A DNA stretch of 7,460 bases from Actinomycetota bacterium (GTDB taxonomy: Bacteria > Actinomycetota > CADDZG01 > WHSQ01), in contig JACDBF010000217.1 in the NCBI GenBank assembly GCA_013695055.1, positions 1-7,460 of the forward strand, given 5' to 3'. Below are positions 5,562 through 7,460 of this stretch, in pieces; within the stretch, counting starts at the first letter, position 1; each line of letters begins with the position of its first letter. The notes under the pieces were generated by a model. The model did not search any database. It was not told the origin of the DNA and saw nothing but the letters and a program-made list of their open reading frames with translations. The position numbers and the translations under genes were made by a program.

Positions 5562-7460
5562 GTGACTGAGTCCTCCCAAAGCCTCTCCAAGAATGCCCTG
5601 CCCCAAGGCACGGTGACCCTTCTTTTCACAGACATTCAGGGGTCGACGAAGCTCCTGCGCAAACTCGGAACCAGTTACGGGCCGACGCTTGGTACCCACC
5701 GCCGGCTTCTGCGGACTGCCTTCGCCGCGGGCAGCGGAGTGGAGGTCGACACTCAAGGAGACGCATTCTTCGTTGCCTTTCGAAGCGCCGACAAGGCGTT
5801 GCGCGCGGCTGTGGCTTCCCAACGCGCCCTTCTGTCTCACGAGTGGTCGCATGGCGAGCCGGTGATGGTGCGAATGGGGATCCACTCCGGGCATCCCACC
5901 GTGATCGATGACAACTACGTGGGAATCGACGTTCATCGCGCCGCCCGCATCTGCGGCGCTGCACACGGGGGCCAGATCTTGCTGTCACAGGCAACCGCGG
6001 GGATTCTCTCAACGGCCGGCGATGGTGACCTGCACCTCCGAGAGCTTGGCGTCCATCGTCTCAAAGACCTCGAGCACCCTGAATCGCTGTTCCAAGTAGA
6101 GGCACGCGACCTGCCCACCGACTTCCCGCCTCCGTCGACGCTTGAACCTCCAACGAACATCCCCAGTTACGCGAGCTCCTTGATAGGGCGCGTGGCCGAG
6201 CTTGAGGATCTTGAAGAGATGGTGGGACAAGATGCCGTTCGACTGGTGACGGTGACGGGTCCAGGGGGCACGGGCAAGACTCGCCTTGCCGCCGCCCTGG
6301 CGCTGGACATCCTCGACGATTTTCCGAACGGCGCCTTTTTCGTAGATTTGAGTCGGGCCCAGAGTGATGCGGTGGCTGCGGAGATAGCCGACTCCCTGGG
6401 TGTGTCGATCGACGGAAGCCCCAGCACGGTAAGCGCGCTCGTCGATCACCTGAGCGCGATGCGCATTCTCCTGGTGGTGGACAATTTCGAGCAGGCCGTG
6501 GGAGCCGCCTCGCTGGTCGCAGAGCTTCTTCAGCGGTGCCCGATGCTGACCATGATCGTGACGAGCAGGGTGCCCCTAGCTATCGATGGAGAGCATCAGT
6601 ACGCTCTGGAACCACTCGGCCTTCCGGCAAGCTCCACTAAGGCGATCGTCGAGCGTTCGGAAGCGGCGCAGCTATTCGTGGAGCGAGCCGCCGCGGTTCG
6701 AAAAGGCTTCGCAGTTACCGCCGACAACGCGTCCGCTGTGGCCGAGATCTGCCGGCTGCTCGATGGGTTGCCGCTTGCGATTGAGTTGGCCGCCGCGCGA
6801 GTCAAGCTTTTTTCACCACAGGCGCTGCTGGACCGCCTCGGTGACCGTCTCAAGTTGCTGACCGGAGGAAGGTCGGACTCTCCGGTGAGACATCGCGCTT
6901 TGCGAACAACGATCGATTGGAGCTATGACCTTTTGTCTCCTCAAGAGAGAGCTTTCTTTCGGGATCTTGCGGTTTTTAGTGGCGGAGCCGCTTTCGAGGC
7001 CGTTGAGAGAGTTCTCGGTATGGATGACGACGCCCTCGACTTGCTGACGAGGCTGATCGACCATAGCTTGGTGAGGCAACACGAGGGCCTCGCCGGTGAC
7101 GTGCGGTTCTGGATGTTGGCGACGATTCGCGAGTACTCGCTTGAGCTTCTCGAAAGTAGTGATAGTCGAGCAGACTTACGGTCCCGGCACGCGACCTATT
7201 TTCTTTCTTTTGCGGAGGAAGCGAGCGACGAACGCGCGGATAGGAAGACTCCGGCCCCCGATTTGGAGGTCGAGCACGACAACATGCGCTCGGCTCTCGC
7301 GTGGTTCATCAAACGCGCTGAAGCGGGATCAGAGAACGATGCCCTCCTTGGACTTCGCCTAGCTTCGGCTCTCGGTCGCTTCTGGTATACGCACGGCCAC
7401 GCGGTGGAGGGCAGCGCATGGCTCGAGCAGACGCTGGCTCTCAACTCATCCGCGCCGATC
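5562..7460 (+). CDS. Class III nucleotide cyclase-like / NB-ARC ATPase signalling protein, 3' end outside the window
   Basis: The first 633 residues of a large soluble protein, open to the window end. Residues 15-180 are a class III adenylate/guanylate cyclase domain: LLFTDIQGSTKLL (20-32, metal Asp24), DTQGDAFFVAF (63-73, metal Asp67) and VGIDVHRAARI (120-130). Residues 200-420 are a STAND/NB-ARC-type ATPase, with Walker A VTGPGGTGKTRLA (231-243), Walker B ILLVVDNFEQ (302-311), IVTSR (332-336) and GLPLAIELAAARV (402-414). A winged-helix part follows (RALRTTIDWSYDLLSPQERAFF, about 445-466), then the start of helical, probably TPR-like, repeats (about 520 onward). Such proteins couple ligand or partner sensing to ATP-driven switching. 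Both metal Asp are present, but the base-recognising Lys is Asp63 and the transition-state Asn is His125, so ordinary cyclase activity is doubtful. The GTG at 5562 is chosen because the domain begins soon after; it has no ribosome site, so it may be leaderless (TAGGCT at 5547-5552 is a weak -10 candidate). A GTG at 5613 is an alternative. Confidence 0.92.
   Translation, partial: MTESSQSLSKNALPQGTVTLLFTDIQGSTKLLRKLGTSYGPTLGTHRRLLRTAFAAGSGVEVDTQGDAFFVAFRSADKALRAAVASQRALLSHEWSHGEPVMVRMGIHSGHPTVIDDNYVGIDVHRAARICGAAHGGQILLSQATAGILSTAGDGDLHLRELGVHRLKDLEHPESLFQVEARDLPTDFPPPSTLEPPTNIPSYASSLIGRVAELEDLEEMVGQDAVRLVTVTGPGGTGKTRLAAALALDILDDFPNGAFFVDLSRAQSDAVAAEIADSLGVSIDGSPSTVSALVDHLSAMRILLVVDNFEQAVGAASLVAELLQRCPMLTMIVTSRVPLAIDGEHQYALEPLGLPASSTKAIVERSEAAQLFVERAAAVRKGFAVTADNASAVAEICRLLDGLPLAIELAAARVKLFSPQALLDRLGDRLKLLTGGRSDSPVRHRALRTTIDWSYDLLSPQERAFFRDLAVFSGGAAFEAVERVLGMDDDALDLLTRLIDHSLVRQHEGLAGDVRFWMLATIREYSLELLESSDSRADLRSRHATYFLSFAEEASDERADRKTPAPDLEVEHDNMRSALAWFIKRAEAGSENDALLGLRLASALGRFWYTHGHAVEGSAWLEQTLALNSSAPI

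Noticed and set aside
5493..5966. Long in-frame extension of the CNB-domain gene on the minus strand
   Set aside because: It lies antisense to the cyclase gene and has no family sequence. The ATG at 5492 has AAGGAG just upstream and the conserved protein begins there.
6009..6449. 146-codon minus-strand frame inside the cyclase/NB-ARC gene
   Set aside because: The opposite strand encodes the Walker A and cyclase motifs; the antisense product has no domain.

Overview
The window is a GC-rich, gene-dense bacterial segment, most likely chromosomal DNA of an actinobacterium (Actinomycetota, perhaps a soil lineage near Thermoleophilia or Acidimicrobiia). This is inferred from the GC-rich third codon positions, GTG starts, apparent leaderless starts, an F420-reductase-family oxidoreductase, a bacterial ComB homologue, a MocR regulator, and a large cyclase/NB-ARC protein of a type common in such organisms. 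No insertion sequence, phage gene, CRISPR array or rRNA was seen. No intergenic gap exceeds about 170 bases.

Layout. (1) At 1-52, minus strand, lies the 5' part of a tRNA-Arg(UCU), cut by the window edge. (2) A short Rossmann-fold, F420-dependent NADP reductase-like protein (222-851, +) is followed by a 2-phosphosulfolactate phosphatase (ComB)-like gene (924-1672, +). The latter is broken by a one-base frameshift in a run of five G. (3) A divergent pair comes next: a pyridoxamine-5'-phosphate-oxidase-family flavoprotein (1732-2403, -) and a MocR/PdxR-type GntR-aminotransferase regulator (2444-3775, +). They share a 40-base control region with inverted-repeat, promoter-like sequence. (4) A RimJ/RimL-type GNAT acetyltransferase (3924-4484, +) converges, only 9 bases apart, on a 332-residue protein ending in a cyclic-nucleotide-binding domain (4494-5492, -). 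(5) Divergent from that gene, across 69 bases, begins a large class III nucleotide cyclase / NB-ARC ATPase / helical-repeat signalling protein (5562 to the window end, +, incomplete).

How the genes may work together. Two regulatory units can be inferred. The MocR regulator probably controls itself and the neighbouring flavoprotein in response to a PLP-related ligand. The cyclase-like protein and the cyclic-nucleotide-binding protein are transcribed from one intergenic region and could be source and receiver of a nucleotide signal. However, the cyclase domain has lost several residues that define an ordinary adenylate cyclase, so it may be a sensor or regulatory module instead. This last pair is the most interesting part of the window.
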